Positions 46,601 to 59,349 of a stretch of DNA of 64,000 nucleotides are shown piece after piece. Position numbers and translations under genes: made by a program. Origin of the DNA: Aselliscus stoliczkanus (Eukaryota; Chordata; Mammalia; Chiroptera; Hipposideridae); assembly GCA_033961575.1 (NCBI GenBank), contig CM066731.1, positions 59,239,501 through 59,303,500 of the forward strand, in the 5' to 3' direction. A model generated the notes under the pieces. That model was not told the DNA's origin. It did no database searches and worked only from the letters and a program-made list of their open reading frames with translations. How positions within the stretch are numbered: position 1 is the first letter of the stretch; each line of letters opens with the position of its first letter.

Positions 46601-47928
46601 GGTGTTTCAGCTGTTTGAAATAGATACTGTGGATTGTGCTAGATCTGAGATGATTCCATTGCTGCGTGTAGAGAACGCCCTCCACTGGCTCTTTTCTCAT
46701 GAACAATGCTATTATGTTTATCTCTTAGCTCTTTGTCTCCTCATAAAGAGTCCATCCACCTTGAATCTCATCCAATTTTCTTAAGATTTCAGAAGGTGAA
46801 CCTGAATCTGCAAAATGGAATTTTTCATTTTCTTCTTTGCCTCTTCACATCATCCCTACCTGGGAAATCATCCACGTGGTAACTGAAGTAGGTCTTTGTG
46901 TATTCTGAACTAGCGCCAGGAAAGATTTTTAGTAGGTTTCCTAAGTGTAATGAACTGAAGTGGGTCCTGAAAAAGCAACCCTTATCTGCAGGAAACATGG
47001 ATCTATGGCATTATATGATTTTCATTCTTCTATTATCAGTAGAAACGTGTTAAGATCTTTGGCTCGTTACTCAACACAGACTCACTTCACAGTGGGTATT
47101 TTTTCACCTTGAACTTTAGCAAGATTATCATCTCAGAAGTTTTAAGTGCACAAAAGTTAGGTCTGGGGACACACACTGGCACACCACCAAGGGTTGCCAA
47201 GCTGCATACCTGGAGCTTAGTGATTGGCTCCTATTCTAAAAATTGGCCACTCTAAAGCCAACAATAATTTTGAGGTACACCTCTGACCTCCTGGGTGTCA
47301 GGTTTTCATGTCTAGCTGCTGAGCAGATGGCTCAAAGTAGGACATTCAGCCTGGATATTAATTGGGAACTGTTGAAAGCCTCATCCTTCAGGGGGAATTT
47401 GGGGAGACATGTCTTTCCCTCCTACTGTTGAAGCATTGCAGATTGTCAAATTATACATGGCAGATGGATTATAGTTTGTCCTTTCAGTGACAGGCAAAGC
47501 TGTTTCTATACCCTGGCAAAAACATCCACTTACAATAAATGATTCTACTACTCCCCAGCTATATTTGGGAAAATGTTTTTTGGTCTGTTTTAACAAGTGA
47601 TTATGAAAGCTTTTCATTATATCATGCCATAATTAAATAACTGGCTTTCATTAACATTTGTACTAGAAATGCTATAGGCATCTCACAATTCCATGTAAGA
47701 CTTGGCTAGTCTTATTAGCTCCATTGTGTTGTCTTTGTAGTGTATAGGAAAAATACAAGATACATAAAATGTGCGCTCATTGTGAGTCATCTTGGCATAA
47801 TAAATAAATGTTTACTTATTTAAAAGCAAAAGGCAAATATAGCATTTTTGTTTTCCTGTTGGAGCCAATAGAGAAATTCAGTGTCTATTCTTTCAGTTTC
47901 CCATGGCTCAATTTTTTTCTTTAAGTTT
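46600..47928. other. No recognised feature
   Basis: Unique-looking sequence. If the exon proposed at 47929-48070 is real, this would be its downstream 3'UTR and flank on the minus strand. No convincing AATAAA in that orientation was seen. Confidence 0.35.
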
Positions 47929-48070
47929 TTATGCTTTCATGTCTTTCTTGCGTTTTTCGCATTGCTTTTCATATTTTCTATCTTTTTTCTCTTTGTAGAT
48001 GCCATTGATTTCCTCCCAAGCATCTTTCTTCATGGAGTCTTTTGACCTGGTTCCAGTTAGGATGGATAAA
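47929..48070 (-). CDS. Possible terminal coding exon or relic, Myb/SANT-like
   Basis: On the minus strand a T-rich tract ends in GAAG, which fits a splice acceptor, then 46 codons run to TAA at 47929-47931 (phase: one base, then codons). The peptide is highly charged, with SKDSMKKDAWEEINGIY, KEKKDRKYEKQ and CEKRKKDMKA. The K..AWEEI...Y pattern followed by RKYEKQCEKRKKDMK resembles the Myb/SANT-like DNA-binding domain of NAIF1/MSANTD and Harbinger MYB proteins (AW..I...N...R...QLK.KW.NLK), with Arg where the last Trp would be. A TGA lies just upstream in frame, so an intron or a broken copy is required. It could be a real last exon, a pseudogene or chance. Confidence 0.35.
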
Positions 48071-49415
48071 CTTCAAAAAAATAAAAATAAAAGTAAACAA
48101 CAATTGTCACTGAACTTTGTCATCTGTTGAATGAATAAATGAAAGAATAATATCAAATAGAAAATCATGTTTCATAATTTTGAATGAAGCACCTCAAAGT
48201 TCCCATCTCCTATTTAATTTCTCCTTTATAATCTATTCTATCCTGGAAAAAAAAATATCTCCAGAGTGAAAAAGAAAGTCTTAAAAATCCACCCGCTCTT
48301 CCCTTCCTGGCCCACTGTTTAATGTCTGCCTGTTCTGCAGGAATTTTCTGTTGTATTTCTGCTGTTTTCCTCAAATGTGAAACATCCAAACCCAAGCTTA
48401 TCTTTCTCCCCCATACCCTGATTTACTCATCTTACCACCTTCTCTGATGTCAGTAATGTCATCATAGCCTCAGTACTCCAAGCTCTAGAATTCCAAATAA
48501 TCTTTTATTCCTCCATCACCTTTGTATCATGGGAAAGAGAGCTACTGTGTCCTACCAGTCTCCCAATGACTTATCTCTGGAGTTCATCCCTTCGTTTCCT
48601 TCATTCCTATCATTGCCAAATTCCTGCTCATCTCCACACATCTAGATTCTTCCAAAAAGTGTGTACATGTTGTACCTGCTCCTGACATTTTTCTTATGCC
48701 TGCACCCCTCAACCTGAATTTTCATCTTAAATTCCTGCTTTCGTCACAATACTTGCTTGCTCAAAAGCTTCATTCCTCTTCAAAGCTTAATTCAATCTTC
48801 ATTTACAGGCACAATTAGAGAACGCAGGAATTTTCCTGCCATTAAGCAAGAGGACCAATTCTCTGACCTAGATCAGCTCCCAGTGTTTCAAATTCAGCCT
48901 ATTTTCCACTACAGGTCACACCTTCTACAACTTGTTCATGTCCCTGCACCCCATCCCGTCACCCATCAGTTATTACTGAGACGTATGTTATCATCTCTTC
49001 CGAGCTCTCTAAACTAGTTGTCCTCCAAAGTTGAATAGGAACCATTTTTCTTTCAAAGTTGAACTTACTGCCTTCATGGAAAAATCATAATTAATAAAAT
49101 TAGAATTGGGTATGAGAATATCTAACATTATTTCAGAGAGTTTTTGAGATTTCTCCTCATCTCTCAGCCCCTCAGGATGCAGACACTAGATTTTCCATTA
49201 CGGTGCAGCAGTAGTCGTGACCAAGGAGACATTAAGAGCTCCCATGCTTTTGAATGTCACATCTCAGGGAAATTCCAGATAAGAGTCTTCAGTTTTAATG
49301 CGACTGCTTTCCTTCTGGTGATTTTGCACGAGAAAGTCATTTTTGGTCATTCACTAACAATACTGTGATTTTAAATTACCTTTTCAATAATGCTTACCCA
49401 TAATCCAAAGCAATC
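48071..49415. other. No recognised feature
   Basis: Pyrimidine-rich sequence, possibly very old L2-like (48570-49020) but not assignable. Short open frames are unsupported. Confidence 0.35.
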
Positions 49416-49419
49416 TTAA

Positions 49420-49700
49420 CAGCATCCTTTCTTTCCAGCTATACTAGTCTCCTCATAGTTCCCATCCTGAGGTTTGGGCTTTCTACTAGGAATGCCCTAA
49501 TGTCTCCTTTCTGTCTAGCCAATGCTTACTTATTCTTTAAGCCTCAGTTCCTGTCCTAATCTTTTCTGTAAAATCTCTCACACATGCCAGCCCATGATGG
49601 TCTACTTGTACATCCTACTGCTCTTTTTGTTTATACCATTTATTTGCTGCCTAAGCCACTATGCTTTAATTTATTACTGATAGTGTTCTCATATCTATAT
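49420..49700 (+). repeat. L2 LINE remnant
   Basis: 'ttctttaagcctcagttcct', 'ctgtaaaatctctcacacat' and 'ctactgctctttttgtttat' follow the L2 3' order, highly diverged. Confidence 0.5.
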
Positions 49701-52700
49701 TTTATTGTCCAAATGTTCTGTAAAATCCTAAAGGGCTGATCATCTATCTAAGCCAATGTTTTTCAATCTCTTGGTTTTAGTCATGGCATTATTGAGGGGG
49801 GATGAAATTGGGGAACTCCAAGTTTTTACAGAGTCTGAGAATCCATAAAAAAAAATGAAACTTTTAGAAGACGAAATAGATTATATTTGGCTTACAAATA
49901 TGCATATTGATATTTTATACACATATGGATGATGTGATTCTTATACATATATGGATGGCATGACTAATTAAACAATGTATTTGAAGCATTGTTGAATTTA
50001 CCCTAATTGTTAGTCATTTTTTTCTTAGAGCCGCCAGATTGTCAAACCCATTTTACATTAAATTTTGACTATCATACTTGAAAAAGTTTGCAATCACCAG
50101 TCAGCCATACACATGTATTCTCAGAGGATTGTTGTCAATGCGCTTTTTCAAAAGTGGAAACTTCATCACATTGGCAAAATACCCTGCACAACATAGTAAA
50201 ATTGTCAAACAATGTATTCAGTTTGCCAAAGACCCATGAACACTCAAGAAATAGCATGGTAACACTCCAAGGATTGTAAAGTTAGCAGTTGAAGAATGAA
50301 TCATGTTAAAAATTCAAGACAGGAAGATATCGTGTTTAAATGGAGAAATGCTCCTTGACCTAGATGTCTGTTCATTTTGAGGCCCTTTTTCTGCTCATAT
50401 GCTTGTGTTGGATGATTCATGCTAAACATCACAGCACCCAGCTTCCTCTAAGAACGATTTTGTAGATGTCATAAAGCAGAGATATTAGCTGTTAGAGATC
50501 ACCATTTCCCCATTATGAATTAAAATGCGTTAGGACCATGACAGCTTAACTATCATTGAATTAACAAAATATTTCTGTTGCTGACACCTTAATTAGCTCA
50601 TTAGTTATATTTTAATTATCTATTGTCCATATTCTACAACTGTCAGCAATTAACTTTTCGGTCATTGACATTAATTACGTTTTCTGTAATGACTCTGGAA
50701 TCAGAGTCCAGAGCACTTGGTACAAATGAACCAGTGTAACAAGTGAGTTCTTTCCAACCAATGCATCCTCATGAGGATGGCAGTAGTGACTACAACATAC
50801 ATGCTTATGGTAATTACTCTAGAGAGTGAATTTCAGCTAAACATTGCATGATTCTTTTTTTCACCCAGTCTTTCATGATAGGTATCCCACCCTGAAATAG
50901 TTCCATCAGAAACTTTGGCCATAGGTATCTCATCACTTTAAAACAAAACAAAAAATTTTTTAGAGTATTGTATCTCCCACTTTAAGTGGAACCTTTGCCA
51001 AACAAAAAAATAATTGCTGACAATACTGCTAAATGTCCAGAGGGCTAAACCTGACCTGGCCCACCGTGTGTGTGATTTGAGAAGGTCCAGGCATTCTCCT
51101 CCCAAAAGTATCTGCAAAAGTAACTGTCTGTTCCAATTACCTGGACCTGGTTTCTAAGCCAATACATAAGAACAGTCTGACAAAGGATTTTTTGATTTGC
51201 TTATTTATATACGACAAGACTTGCAAAAGCAATAAAATTAAATTACATTTGGAAGAACTTTTAATGAGCTCTTTTTATTGAAAAGGATAAAACCCTAATA
51301 ATATTTGGACAGAGCTAGAAAATGGAGGACATGTGGTCTTTAGATATAAAGTTTTCAGTTTCTGCATTTGAGTTTTATTTCTTAGGGTTTTGAAATCACT
51401 GAAGTCCTTAAGAGGCCCCCATTAGGATGAAAATCCCCTTAGGAGCCATAATTCTTTTAGCATTTATCAATGAACACCTTAGTGAAAACTAACCCATAGC
51501 AAGTGAGAATTGGTGAGAACTTTACAGAATGTCAGCATAGGAGAGTGCCAAAGCTACTTCATCTATTTCACTCTTTACTCTGGAACAAAGAAGGAAAGAA
51601 ATCAGAATTTTAAAAAATCCACCGAATTCTTAAATGTTGCTTTATAAAATGACTTTTTCTTATTGAATAAAAGCCTGCCATCCATCTTTCCATGGTCTCT
51701 AACCTGCATGGCATTGCCTATCCACACAAAAGTAAGACTGCTGTATAGTAATGATGCAGATCCATTACATTTCTCAATTATTTTAACCCCATTTCTTCTG
51801 CTACCATAGTTCTGGATCTGGAAATATTCAGACCAAATTAGGAAATATATTATTCATCAATGAAAGAGAAATTTTGAACAATCAGAGCACATGTATATGA
51901 TAAAAAGACTGTAACTGATTAATGTAAGTTGTTGATAATGACTTCTCAGGAAATTTATTAAAGAGAAGATATTATATATACTAAATATTTTAGGGACATA
52001 AATGTCCTTCCCCCCCCCAATTCTTTTATTAAAATAGATGCCTTCTATTTCACTTTGATTGAGAATGCTAAAGGCTAAAAACATATTCCAATACTAATAG
52101 TTTCTTCTATTCTCAAATTTTATTCTGCTTCTTATAAACTCTAGCCTCTAAGGTTCTATAGTCCTTAATTTTCATTAGTTTGTAGCAATAGTGATGAGGG
52201 GTTGGATGGCAGGATGCCAGCATTCTGTGATGCACGATTCATTGGGGAATATTCCACATGCTTGTAGAGCCCTAGTCTGAAAGGGTGATACTGAATTTAG
52301 AGCTGAAACCATCAAACCCCTTCATCCTGGCATCTCCTCATGGACAGCCCTTTACCGTGTCAGATGATGCACCTGAGTCCTTCCAAGCTGGACCATTTTC
52401 CCAATGTTCCCAACATGATAAATGTTGGAGCCTGGGCTTGACCAGAAGTCTTTTGCTTCCTAGTGAAAGGCTCATGTGCTCCAGCTGCCCTCTTTCAATT
52501 GTACAGAATTGTCTTTTTTAAGTTTCAGAAATTTGCTTTTGCTTTTCTTGTTGCTGCAGTTATTTGATTTTACCCTCTGGGCTTCCTATATTAGCACATC
52601 CATAATTGATGTATCTTGTAATGGGCTTGGTACAGATACAGATTTAATTATCAATGAACCTTTAAGGTTTGGGAGATCAATCTTCTTCAAGTTTCTTCAA

Positions 52701-52875
52701 TTGGTTATAACAAAAATTATGTGTATGACTTCTTGAGCAAATACATAATGAGTGATTTTATTTCATTATATTAATCTATAAATAAAGTTCTATTAACTTT
52801 GATTATTTAGTGACTTGAAAATTGTATGCTGAAAGTAAGAAATTGAGGAGGAAAAAATAGATCTCTGAAAGCATA
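49700..52875. other. No recognised feature
   Basis: The longest featureless stretch in the window: AT-rich, with only small chance frames. Parts may be conserved non-coding DNA, but this cannot be judged from one sequence. Confidence 0.4.
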
Positions 52876-52879
52876 GTGT

Positions 52880-53057
52880 GGGGTGGCTGGTTAGCTCAGT
52901 TGGGTAGAATGCAGTGCTCATAACACCAAGATTGCCAGTTCGATCCCCACATGCGTCACTGAGTTGCACCCTCCACAACTAGAATGAAACAACTACTCAA
53001 CTTGGAGCTGATGGGTCCTGGGAAAACATAGTGTTCCCCAAAAAAATTTTTAAAAAG
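52880..53057 (+). repeat. tRNA-Ile-like SINE with CTCCACAACTAGA body
   Basis: Head GGCTGGTTAGCTCAGTTGGG, 'gctcataacaccaagattgc' and B box AGTTCGATCCC. The body reads GCACCCTCCACAACTAGAAT, 'actcaacttggagctgatgg' and 'gtcctgggaaaac', then GTGTTCCCC plus an A-rich tail. It shares its head type with 45653 and its body with the Rhin-1-like element at 39000, so it links the two. Confidence 0.88.
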
Positions 53058-53132
53058 ATTTGAAACAAAAAATGGACATGTCATTGATGGTATGATGCAC
53101 CTCAATTTCAGAGATGTTAAAATATGAAAAGA

Positions 53133-53213
53133 AAGAAGGAAGGGAGGAAGGGAGGGAGGGAGGGAGGGAGGGAAGGAGGGATGGAGGGAGGGAGCGAGGG
53201 AGGAAAGAAAGAA

Positions 53214-53289
<76 letters not shown>

Positions 53290-53290
53290 C
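53133..53290. repeat. (GGGA)n / (GAAA)n compound microsatellite
   Basis: A GGGA/GGAA-rich block grades into about 20 GAAA units. Arg/Lys/Glu- and Ser/Phe/Leu-repeat frames on the two strands are simple-sequence translations. Confidence 0.97.
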
Positions 53291-53294
53291 GGAG

Positions 53295-55985
53295 AATAGT
53301 GTGTAACTACACTAAAGTTTTCACATGGAAAAATGATTTTATTATAATACAGTATATTCAAAAACTATAGGAGAGCCAATTACATCTGCAATCTACCTTT
53401 TTCAAAAGCCCAAGAGAAAGCAAGTAGTTCAATAGACAAACTCAATAATCAGTTCTTGCAGAGAAATCTCTAGCAGATTTTGGTATCTCATTTCATGCTA
53501 CCCAACCTTCTCCATTATTCATCCATGCACATTGTGCCCTCTTCCTCTTCCTCCCTCCTTAGCACAAACAGAATAAGTAGATGGTGCTTATTAGGACTAT
53601 TTAAACCCATATACTTCAGTCATTCAACCTTGACTCATAACCTTTTCTGGGGCTGTACCTAATAAAATGTAACTACATTTGCCAGAAACTTTGCTCTCCT
53701 CTGGCAATGTACTAGCTCTGAATACCATAGCATGCCAGCTGGATTATATAATGCTTTCATACTCAACCAGTAAAAATGCTTTGTATCGTAGGACACTCCT
53801 TCAAAAGTTAGTTGATGACTATTAGAAATATACTTGTGCCTGATAAATTGAAGTTTTTCAGCTTGGCCAGATATGATCTTGTGACAAAGTCCATTTATAA
53901 AAACAGGCTAACTAATCCCAGAATCCTGATAAAATGTGTCTCGGTTATTAGCAGCTGCCTCTATCAACTTCATCCTGGATTCTTCTTGAATTGAGTAGTT
54001 TCACTTTGTTTTTTTCATAGGAGTGCATAATAAACCAGGCAACTGTAAATATAATAAACAGCAACTGTAAATATAATTAAAGTGTAAAACACAGATCCTT
54101 TTTGTATTTACTTATATTCCAAAGAGATACTCAAGAATCTGAGGTTTCAAAGAGAAATACAGCATTATAGTACCTATTTAAAATCTGTAAATAATTAATT
54201 ATCTCCAACCATCAGAGGTCTAATACTAAATTTACTCAGATGAATTTAGTGTGATACATTTTTGTAGCACGCACAAAATTTCTTTTACATCCAAGCGTCA
54301 CATATAGAAATATCAACCCTTGCTCTGGTCTATAATCTCAGATCAGGACACTCCATTCTCTTAAATCTTTCCATTAAAGGAAATCATTTTTGTTTTAATT
54401 GGTTAAAGACTCTTGGTGTATTAGAACTCAAACAGAGCAAGGATTTGGCCAGAGCACTGTTGCTGAGCTGATGAATGGAAATCGCTTATTCACCACCTGT
54501 TGGAAAATGTTAGTGTTCATGTTCAATCATGTGCCTAATTTAGTGTGTAATTGGAAATGTAGCACTTGCCAGGCAGGCAAATCTTTCTGAAGGTTTAGCT
54601 ATTTATATTGAGCGTATTAATTGCACTGAAATAGAGGAGAACACAAAGCTATCAGGAGAACAGAGACTACTTTCAAAGTGACTGCTCAACAGGACACACA
54701 TTGGTTACTCAGAGAGATAAAAGCACTGTGTTGTCAGAGTAAGTGTGAAATACTTCAGTGACGCCATATTATCACCATCACAAATTGTCAGCAGATGTTT
54801 CTTCTACTCAACTTGAATGGGCATTGGTTCTTACCACTGGGGGAAAAAAACATATACCAGTGGTTTTTAAAGTCCTTGTGTCTTTTTTCAATCCTGTCTT
54901 AACATCTTACAATTTTCTTGCTGAGTTTATCTACAAACATAATTTGAATATTATAATACACAATGGGCAAAGTGCAATCTTTCCAGTGTTCTTGAATTTT
55001 TCACATTCAACAGGATGGTCCTAACAACTTTCCTAAGAGAAACTTTTGGCCAATGTGGTCTGTTTGTCCAGCATCACCATGAAGAGGATGAGCGCCACTT
55101 ACACATCTGCTTAAATACTTTTGTCCATGTCAAGGAAAGGTTGGTACTTCAGTGATACAAGGTTAACTAAGAAAAGTAGAAGAAAGTACCTAAGTGTGAA
55201 TTTTCCAAAAGTCAGAATTATCATTGACTTTATTTATAGTCCTTAATGGTTTTCTGATAATTTTAGGAAATACCTTTAATCAGATATAACACTAATGGTA
55301 TAAGTCAGAGGTGGCAAGAATAGGCATCTTCAAAAACATCTATTTAAATGTAAATATATAAGCTTTTGGCTACTGGGTTCTTTTGCAAAACAATTCTCTT
55401 AAATTCTCCTGATCTATTTGCCTCAAGGAAGTTCCACATACAGCTAATAATGACAGCGAAAATTCTTTTCTAGAATTCTCAAACTTCATTTGTTTATTGC
55501 TTCTGTGTACCTATATTTTTCTCTTTCAACTTAAAGCCTGACACTCTGAGGTTCTCTGACTTCTAAACTTGGGTGGGGAGGCCACACCCTTACATGGATC
55601 TTTGCCACAGGAGTGAGTCTTAACAAAACTGTTGAAATCTTTCCCTGGATTTTTCCCTCTTGTTCCAGATCCAGAAGCAACCAATTTTTCTAAACTTTCA
55701 GGGCCCCAAATTTCTGAACTCTCTAGTTTCTGTTATTTTTACATGCAAACCAATTATTTCATGATCTGGATACTCTTTCTTGAAAGACCACCTTCAAAAC
55801 ACAAAAGCCAAAGCATACCACTATTCTAACACTTGGTAACCCTTGATCTTAGAACTGTAGACTCAGAAGACACGTGATATACCTTCCAAGTTATTCCAGG
55901 TGACAGTTTTGCCAGTTTTGTTACTGTATAACATAGGCCTCAAACTTTCCAGTTTGGTTTCAGTTTTCTTACACTTGACATCTGG
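53295..55985. other. No recognised feature
   Basis: Unique-looking sequence; open frames of 60-88 codons without motifs. Confidence 0.4.
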
Positions 55986-56006
55986 CAGCTAAGCCAAAGA
56001 CATTTT

Positions 56007-56067
56007 TGTTTTGTTTTGTTTTGGTTTGGTTTGTTTTGATTTTTGTTTTTGTTGTTGTTGTTGTTGC
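56007..56067. repeat. (TTTTG)n and (GTT)n microsatellite
   Basis: TTTTG/TTTGG units followed by about six GTT units, directly abutting the LTR 3' end. Confidence 0.93.
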
Positions 56068-56626
56068 TGTTTTTCAGTGTTACTGGCATTGAGGTTCTTG
56101 GGCTCAAGATAGAAATCAAATGGAAACCCCAGAAAATTTTCCAGACAAATTTTATTAAGCTTATGCTCAAGCACAAGGGAGGCAGCACAGAGGAAAGGAA
56201 GGCCCTTAGAAGTCACTCATCAGGCTCTGCTTGGCTGCTTTTATAAGCTGGGGACAAGGAGGAATGAGCGAAAAGGCAGGCTTTTTGAAAGTGGTGGGCT
56301 TTTTGAAAAAGGCCAGCTTTCTTTATGGGCTAGGTTGCCTGGTAACTGTGGTCCTGCCTGTGCTGTGGGGCAAGATGGCTGCCTGCTCACTAGCACCACT
56401 CCAGGAAAGTCGTACAGTGGTCAAACTTGGATCAACTGTATGTGAAACAGTGGTTTCAACATCTATATGGAAGTAAGCAGTTAGAAGAAAGATAAATCAA
56501 CTACTTCTGCATATATGTGTAGGTGGGGATGAGGTGGTGGTCAGCTTATCAGCATTCCTCCTGGCCATCTGCCATTCCTTTGGTTCCAGGCCCAAGTCCT
56601 ATTCTGCCTCAAAAGTTCTTATAACA
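56068..56626 (-). mobile_element. Probable solo LTR of an endogenous retrovirus
   Basis: On the minus strand the element runs from TGTTATAAGAACTTTTGAGG to GTAACACTGAAAAACA, the TG...CA of an LTR, 559 bp. It has a U3-like segment, TATA-like TTATAAAAGCAGCC (near 56240) and a polyadenylation signal TTAATAAAATTT (near 56152) placed as for R/U5. No matching target duplication is visible and no internal viral genes are present. I cannot name the family. Confidence 0.55.
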
Positions 56627-56688
56627 GTTTATTAATGCTCTCATAAAAAGTCTACACAATTACCACAGATAATGTCACTGACGAATCT

Positions 56689-57077
56689 TTACTCCTTTTT
56701 GCCAGCACTAGCATTGGCCTTTGCAGCCCCTCTGACTTTCTTCATTCCATTCTTGTATTTCTTTCACTGTTTTCTTGAGGTCTTCGTCTTCTCATAAAGC
56801 CATATCTTGCAAGTCTATGTTTGGGTTCATTTTTCTTTACATAATCCTCGAAATCATAACTCATTCCAAAGCCAGTTGACTTGCCACCACCAAAATGGGT
56901 TCTGAATTCAAATATAAAGATGACATCTGGTGTGGTCTTGTACACTTTGGTATTTTTCCTGAATTTCTGCCTTAGGTTGCCTTCCCAAGGTGAAGCACGT
57001 CAAGTGACCATTTGTTTCCATTGAAGTTGTCCATTCGTCATGAACTTCCTGGTCTGGAGAGTTACTATGTGGCTCAT
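56689..57077 (-). pseudogene. RPS24: RPS24 processed pseudogene
   Basis: Intron-less copy of the small-subunit ribosomal protein eS24. On the minus strand it starts ATGAGCCACATAGTAACTCT, then encodes TRKFMTN and WKQMV, and after frameshifts [32 protein letters not shown], and finally [11 protein letters not shown] ahead of AGKKE and TAA (56689). Insertions and deletions (near 56998 and 56970) and a TGA destroy the frame, and KTTGFG is KSTGFG. There is no poly(A) tail: the short 3' flank with AATAAA (about 56632) runs straight into the LTR at 56626. Confidence 0.93.
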
Positions 57078-57119
57078 AATAGCAGCTGACCCTCAAGCAT
57101 CCAGTGACAAAAAGACTGG

Positions 57120-57480
57120 CTTAGTTTGATTTGATTTATAGGACAACATCTCACTTCTGGTACCAATTTTGGTAATAGTTAAAATAACACTAGCTGCATT
57201 AATAGATGAATCTCCATATCCCTGTGGAGTAACACACTACAAGTTTATTATTTACTCTCATTAGGTTTAAATGGGTCTTCCATCTTTTGTCTCTGTCATT
57301 CTGCAAGGACTTTAGTGTCCTGTGTATCCTTGGCTGATGAGAAAAAAAGAGAAATCACGCATGGGGTGTTTTTACCTGCCAGGACTCATAATGGCACGCA
57401 TTATGGCTTTTACATTTTATTGCCTACACCCAAGTCACATGACCCCACCTGTGATGAAGACTGAAAAAAAAGTAATCTAG
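57120..57480 (-). repeat. Possible old LTR fragment, antisense
   Basis: 'cacttctggtaccaattttg', 'aataacactagctgcattaa' and 'acaagtttattatttactct' resemble the complement of mammalian MaLR/ERVL-type LTR starts. A piece of the same phrase recurs at 59633-59652. Too diverged for a firm call. Confidence 0.35.
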
Positions 57481-58320
57481 TTTTGTGCACACAAAGAAAA
57501 GAAAGTAGATTTGGAGATCAGAAAGCCAGTCTTTGGCATAAATGAAATCTCCCATATAGCTTGAGAACCATGGCTACACAGTCAGGAACAACTCCGGATT
57601 ATATTTCAGAATTGATACAGTAGAGGCGCCATTACTGCTGTTTGAAAAAGAGATGCAACCAGCAGCAGTGAAGCTGGTCTTATCACATGGTACTGAATAG
57701 CTGCCACTGTATCTCTGAAAACTGGATGCAGCTTTCTTTACCTGCCATCTTTACCTGACTTGGTTCTTCGAAGCCTCTACCTCTCTCTATCTACCAGTTA
57801 ATGTCAAGAGACGTGAATCTGTTTGGTGGGCCTTGGTAAGCCTGGGAAAGCAAATTCTGACATTGTCAGCTTCCATGAAAGGTGTCAGCTTTTCTTCAAA
57901 AGGCAAGGAACTCCCTATACCTAGGACAGAGTTTCAGACAATGAGTAGCTTTCCCCTTGCCAAAAATAGGATAGATGTGCACCACACCTACCAGGAAGAT
58001 AGAGGTACCTGGAATGGCAAAGACCATTGTATGAGTCACAGAACTAGTCTCAATTTTTGGCTACAGACAAAAGTCTAACAACATTTTGATCCATCTGACA
58101 TTGTGAATGTGTAATCTTTGTTATAAACTGTTGAAACTCGAAGGTGAGAACTGCCATCTGTGATGAAAATATAAATTTAAATTGCCCTAACTAAATGCAA
58201 TCACCTCACAATTTTTACATGGTTGCTTTACACATTTTGAGAATGAAATATTATTTTTTTAAATTACAGTTTGAGAAAGTACCCTAAGGACTTTCAGAAC
58301 AGTATAGTTTAAACAGATCT
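57481..58320. other. No recognised feature
   Basis: Unique-looking sequence. An 81-codon frame at 57833-58078 has no known motif. Confidence 0.4.
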
Positions 58321-58334
58321 TCAAAAAGATTTGG

Positions 58335-58476
58335 GGGCCGGCAGAGTAGCTCAGTTGGTTAAGAGCTTGCTCAAGAGTGTAGCTGAGCTTTGAGCAACAG
58401 CAGTTCGATGCCCAGCGCAAGCTGAGCTGCCATTGAGCTGCCAACAGGTGGCAGGATGGCTCCGCTAAAAAAAAAA
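58335..58476 (+). repeat. Rhin-1-like SINE, 5' monomer with A tail
   Basis: Begins GGGCCGGCAGAGTAGCTCAG and contains GCTGAGCTGCC and CAACAGGTGGCAGGATGGCT. It switches to poly(A) exactly where the second head would begin in the 39-kb element. AAAAAGATTTGG at 58323-58334 and 58477-58488 is a perfect 12-bp target duplication. Confidence 0.9.
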
Positions 58477-58984
58477 AAAAAGATTTGGATATCACGTTGG
58501 TTGTGGTATTCAGAAGCACTGTTTGAGGACCATGTTAGTGGGGTCAAAGCATTAAAGCCAGTGTGTTTTGCTTAACTAAAGCACCTGCCCAACTGCCATG
58601 GGATGCTGTGTTGTTCAAGATGGAGCTATAAAAACCTGGTTGCATCCAATGAATTTTTCTTCTAACTCTTAAGGAAAATAATCAAATTCATATAAAGACC
58701 TCAAGATGAAGAAGCTGAAAAAAAAGTTAGCACTTATGAAGTAAAATAAAAATTATTAACCCCGCCGAAAGAAGTATACACATCATTGATACTGACTGCA
58801 TTCCTCATCCAAATGAAAACACCATCAGATGAATGCATGAAAATACATGATGAAAGATAGTCTTCAATTGATACATACTTCATAGGTAAAAAGAATTCCT
58901 GTGACTGAAAATAATGAAGCTGATAGTAGTATGACCATGAATATTGTAGTTACTTTTGTCATTTTTTTCTTGTCTATGATTGAC

Positions 58985-59345
58985 AGTATGCACAAAGGTT
59001 AAGAACATGGACTCGATTCTAACAGACACCACTCTGTAAACTTGAAAGGTTTGCTTAGCCTCTCTATATGCTTCAGTTTCATTTCTCTGCAAAATGGGGA
59101 AGATAATATAATAGTACTTATCTCTAATTGGACTATTATATTTAACAGTATTGGGCAAATGCCTACTATATGCCAGAGACCACTCTAAGTGCTAGGGATA
59201 CATTGGTGAATAGAACAGGCAAAATTATCTCTGCCCTCATAGAACTTAAACTCCAGTATTTTCTAGAATTAAGTGAGATAACACATATAAAGCATTTAAA
59301 GAGTCTTTGGCACAAAATAACAGTTCAATAAATATCTATTATTTT
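58985..59345 (+). repeat. MIR SINE split by an L2 3' end
   Basis: The MIR 5' and core part (58985-59150: 'aaggttaagaacatggactc', 'cagtttcatttctctgcaaa', 'atggggaagataata') resumes at 59265-59345 with 'aagtgagataacacatataa' and 'agttcaataaatat'. The L2 3'-end segment at 59150-59262 sits between them. Confidence 0.75.
59150..59262 (-). repeat. L2 3' end inserted in MIR, antisense
   Basis: 'tgcctactatatgccagaga', 'ctctaagtgctagggataca' and 'ctctgccctcatagaactta' are the complement of the L2 3' end. Confidence 0.75.
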
Positions 59346-59349
59346 TTTC

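Noticed and set aside
53114..53361. Lys/Glu/Arg-rich and Ser/Phe/Leu-rich open frames
   Set aside because: Translations of the GGGA/GAAA microsatellite.
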